Shown piece by piece: positions 62,060-64,000 of a DNA stretch of 64,000 nucleotides; position 1 is the stretch's first letter, and every line of letters begins with the position of its first letter. Location: contig CAYTJQ010000006.1 in the NCBI GenBank assembly GCA_964438205.1, positions 1-64,000 of the forward strand, read 5' to 3'. This stretch comes from Pseudohaliea sp964438205. Its GTDB lineage: Bacteria > Pseudomonadota > Gammaproteobacteria > Pseudomonadales > Halieaceae. The translations under genes and the position numbers were made by a program. A model generated the notes under the pieces. That model ran no database searches. It was not told where the DNA came from and was given only the letters and a program-made list of their open reading frames with translations.

Positions 62060-62403
62060 CCGGTGCGATCGACCTGGTGAGCCTGGCGCTGATGTTCGCC
62101 GGCGGATTCTGCGTGTTTGTCGGCGGCGTCGGTATTCTGCGGCTGCCGGATCTGTACACGCGGATGCATGCGGCGAGCATCACCGATACGGCCGGCCCCT
62201 TGCTCGTTCTCGCCGGGCTGGCGTTGCAGGCGGGCTGGAGCCTGGCGCTGTTCAAGCTCGCGGTCATCCTCGTCTTCCTGTTCATCACCTCGCCCACGGC
62301 GGCCTATGCGCTCGGCAATGCGGCCATGGTTTCCGGCTACCGCCCGGCGATCCTCAGTGACGAGCGCGGCGGTGCGCACGGGCAGGGCAGGGAACGCTCG
62401 TGA
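62056..62403 (+). CDS. mrpG: Na+/H+ antiporter subunit G (MrpG)
   Basis: The 115-residue protein has three helices and the MrpG core FVGGVGILRLPDLYTRMHAASITDTAGP, followed by ILVFLFITSPTAAYALGNAA, which are diagnostic. It overlaps both neighbours by four bases. Confidence 0.95.
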   Translation: MTGAIDLVSLALMFAGGFCVFVGGVGILRLPDLYTRMHAASITDTAGPLLVLAGLALQAGWSLALFKLAVILVFLFITSPTAAYALGNAAMVSGYRPAILSDERGGAHGQGRERS

Positions 62404-63395
62404 CGCTGGTCTTCGGAGTATTCCTGCTGCTGCTGCTGGTCATCGTGGCCCTGGCCATTGTGCGCAGCGAGGATCTGTTTGCCGCGGTCATGCTATCCGG
62501 GATCTTCTCCCTGCTCATGGCCGTCAACTTCTTCCTCCTCGACGCTGCAGATGTTGCTCTCACCGAGGCAGCCGTCGGCGCGGGGGTGGCAACGGTGCTG
62601 TTCCTCGGGGCGCTGGCACTGACCGGCAAGAAGGAAGCGCCGCACCCGGTGGGGCAGCGCGGCCGCTGGCTTGCACTTACCGTGGCCTCTGCCACTGCTG
62701 CATTGCTTTTCTACGCCAGCCTGGAGAATCCCGCGATCGGCGACGGCAACGCCCCGGTCCACCAGCATGTCGCGCCCTGGTATCTCAAGCACACCCCGGC
62801 GCTCATCGACATCCCCAACGTCGTTACCGCGGTGCTCGGTTCTTTCCGAGGCTTTGACACGCTGGGTGAAGTATTCGTCGTCTTTACCGCCGGCATCGGG
62901 GTCATGTCTATCCTCGGTGTACGCCACACGCTGGTCGAGCTTTCCGGCGGCGAGCTGGATGCACGCCAGCGCTCGCTGCGTCATCACCTGATCCCGCGCA
63001 TTGTCGGCCGCGGCATGGTGCCGCTCATCATGCTGTTCGCGTTCTACGTGCAGTTTCATGGCGAGTACAGCCCTGGCGGCGGCTTCCAGGCGGGCGCCAT
63101 AGCGGCGGCGGCAATCATTCTCTACTCGCTCCTCGAAGGGGACGACCGGGGCCGGGAACTGCTTCCGGAGTGGCTGCTGCGTCTGATGGTGGCGGGGGGA
63201 GCCCTGCTCTACGGCGGCGTGGGACTCGTCTGCATGCTGCTCGGGGGTAACTTCCTGGACTATTCCGTGCTTTCCAGCGTGCCTTCGGCGGGGCAGCACC
63301 TCGGTCTGCTGCTCATCGAGCTCGGCGTCGGCATTACCGTCACCGGCGTTCTCCTGTCGGTTTTCCACGCCTTTGCCCGCCGCGCCAGTCGCTGA
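62400..63395 (+). CDS. MrpA C-terminal (DUF4040) and MrpB fusion subunit
   Basis: The 331-residue protein starts at GTG 62400 (AGGGAA upstream) and combines pieces that are separate or belong to MrpA elsewhere. Residues 1-75 form a DUF4040/MbhD-like unit (LVFGVFLLLLLVIVALAIV, VGAGVATVLFLGALAL); about 85-180 form an MbhE-like linker ending LGEVFVVFTAGIGVMSIL; 190-331 are MrpB/MnhB (MVPLIMLFAFYVQFHGEYSPGGGFQAGAIAAAA). The large NuoL-like half of MrpA is not part of it. It is followed by mrpC nine bases later. Confidence 0.88.
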   Translation: MTLVFGVFLLLLLVIVALAIVRSEDLFAAVMLSGIFSLLMAVNFFLLDAADVALTEAAVGAGVATVLFLGALALTGKKEAPHPVGQRGRWLALTVASATAALLFYASLENPAIGDGNAPVHQHVAPWYLKHTPALIDIPNVVTAVLGSFRGFDTLGEVFVVFTAGIGVMSILGVRHTLVELSGGELDARQRSLRHHLIPRIVGRGMVPLIMLFAFYVQFHGEYSPGGGFQAGAIAAAAIILYSLLEGDDRGRELLPEWLLRLMVAGGALLYGGVGLVCMLLGGNFLDYSVLSSVPSAGQHLGLLLIELGVGITVTGVLLSVFHAFARRASR

Positions 63396-63404
63396 GATCC
63401 GAAG

Positions 63405-63764
63405 ATGGCTATCCTCGCTTATTTCAACTACTGGGTGTTTGCTGTGCTGCTGGTCATCGGGCTGTACGCGGTGATCGCCAAGACCAACCTGGTCAAACAG
63501 CTCATCGGGTTGTCCATTTTCCAGGGCGCGGTGTTCCTGCTCTACATTTCGATGAACAAGGTCGAGGGCGGCACTGCCCCGATCTTCCTCAACGGAGAAA
63601 CCGAACGTATCTTCTCCAATCCGCTTCCGCAGGTGCTGATCCTGACGGCGATCGTGGTCGGTATCGCGACAACGGCCCTTGGCCTCGCTGTGGTCGTGCG
63701 TATCCGCGAGGAGTACGGGACCGTGGAAGAAGACGATATCAAGGCCCAGGACATCGGCTCATGA
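63405..63764 (+). CDS. mrpC: Na+/H+ antiporter subunit C (MrpC)
   Basis: The 119-residue three-helix protein is homologous to NuoK: YWVFAVLLVIGLYAVIAKTNLVKQLIGLSIFQGAVFLLYISM and NPLPQVLILTAIVVGIATTALGLAVVVRI are the family helices, including the Glu/Lys-rich loop after helix 2. The stop overlaps the mrpD ATG. Confidence 0.95.
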   Translation: MAILAYFNYWVFAVLLVIGLYAVIAKTNLVKQLIGLSIFQGAVFLLYISMNKVEGGTAPIFLNGETERIFSNPLPQVLILTAIVVGIATTALGLAVVVRIREEYGTVEEDDIKAQDIGS

Positions 63765-64000
63765 GTATCCAGGCCCACCTGCCGGCGCTGCAGATCGTGG
63801 TGCCGCTGCTCCTGGCGCCGGTGGTCACGCTGCTCCGGGTTCCGTCTTTGCCCTGGGCGGCGAGCACGGCCACCAGCGCGCTGACCTTCGCCCTGGCGAT
63901 CGCGCTCGCGGGACAGGTCGAGACCATGGGCGCCGTGAGCTATGCGGTCGGTGGCTGGCTGCCTCCGCACGGGATTGAGCTGGCCGTGGATCAGTTCTCG
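63761..64000 (+). CDS. mrpD: Na+/H+ antiporter subunit D (MrpD), 5' part
   Basis: ATG 63761 overlaps the mrpC stop; the frame is open to the window end (80 codons seen of about 500). The N-terminus has helices LQIVVPLLLAPVVTLL and SALTFALAIALAG and the motif VGGWLPPHGIELAVDQFS, which matches the start of NuoN/MrpD-type proton-pumping subunits (GGWxPPxGI). Downstream genes should include another NuoL/MrpA-like subunit. Confidence 0.9.
   Translation, partial: MSIQAHLPALQIVVPLLLAPVVTLLRVPSLPWAASTATSALTFALAIALAGQVETMGAVSYAVGGWLPPHGIELAVDQFS

Overview
The window is one scaffold piece from a high-GC (roughly two thirds G+C) gammaproteobacterium. Gene orders typical of that class are kept: rne/rluC divergent, yceD-rpmF-fab cluster-pabC-mltG-tmk-holB-pilZ, tRNA-Leu-tig-clpP-clpX-lon-hupB-ppiD, and mltD-gloB/yafS-rnhA-dnaQ. 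A 100-N assembly gap lies at 15187-15286. A halophilic or alkaliphilic member of the Chromatiales or a relative is possible, given the Mrp antiporter operon and the AddAB-like nuclease pair, but the genus cannot be fixed from sequence reading alone.

Layout. 1-600: a HigA-type antitoxin and tRNA-Ser(UGA). 0.66-5.3 kb: RNase E and RluC, with a 585-base leader region between them. 5.4-13.7 kb: fatty-acid and cell-envelope operon (yceD, rpmF, fabD, fabG, acpP, fabF, pabC, mltG, tmk, holB, pilZ); plsX and fabH, usually found between rpmF and fabD, are absent. 13.7-15.3 kb: an AT-rich patch that looks like a structured small RNA gene with its own promoter and terminator, then a GH84 beta-N-acetylglucosaminidase-like gene, the gap and tRNA-Leu(UAG). 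15.4-24 kb: protein quality control (trigger factor, ClpP, ClpX, Lon with a likely sigma-32 promoter, HU-beta, PpiD). 24-33.4 kb: an NlpC/P60-like hydrolase, a DUF1285 protein, ETF-ubiquinone oxidoreductase and ETF beta/alpha; between the two ETF loci sits a translationally coupled operon of sulfotransferase, GT4 glycosyltransferase, deacetylase and AvtA aminotransferase.

33.4-36.9 kb is a lower-GC accessory stretch with a GNAT acetyltransferase, small membrane proteins, a small lipoprotein, a secreted protein broken by a one-base deletion and a DUF5062-like protein. 37-46.6 kb: KefB-type antiporter, assimilatory sulfite reductase with its DUF934 partner, a 37-residue membrane protein with its own promoter, DUF2970 protein, MetH, NfuA (promoter overlapped by an IscR-like palindrome) and DAHP synthase. 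Sulfite reduction and MetH together serve sulfur amino-acid synthesis. 46.7-52.7 kb: an AddB-like Fe-S nuclease and an AddA-like helicase-nuclease. 52.8-57 kb: an RND efflux adaptor and pump. 57-61.1 kb: MltD, GloB, YafS-like methyltransferase, RNase HI and DnaQ. 61.3-64 kb: the start of an Mrp-type cation/proton antiporter operon (E, F, G, an A-tail/B fusion, C, start of D), cut by the window end.

Operons are tightly packed, with many four-base start/stop overlaps and frequent GTG starts. Starts were chosen from ribosome-binding sites and known family N-termini. All promoter, operator and RNA calls are by eye and unverified.
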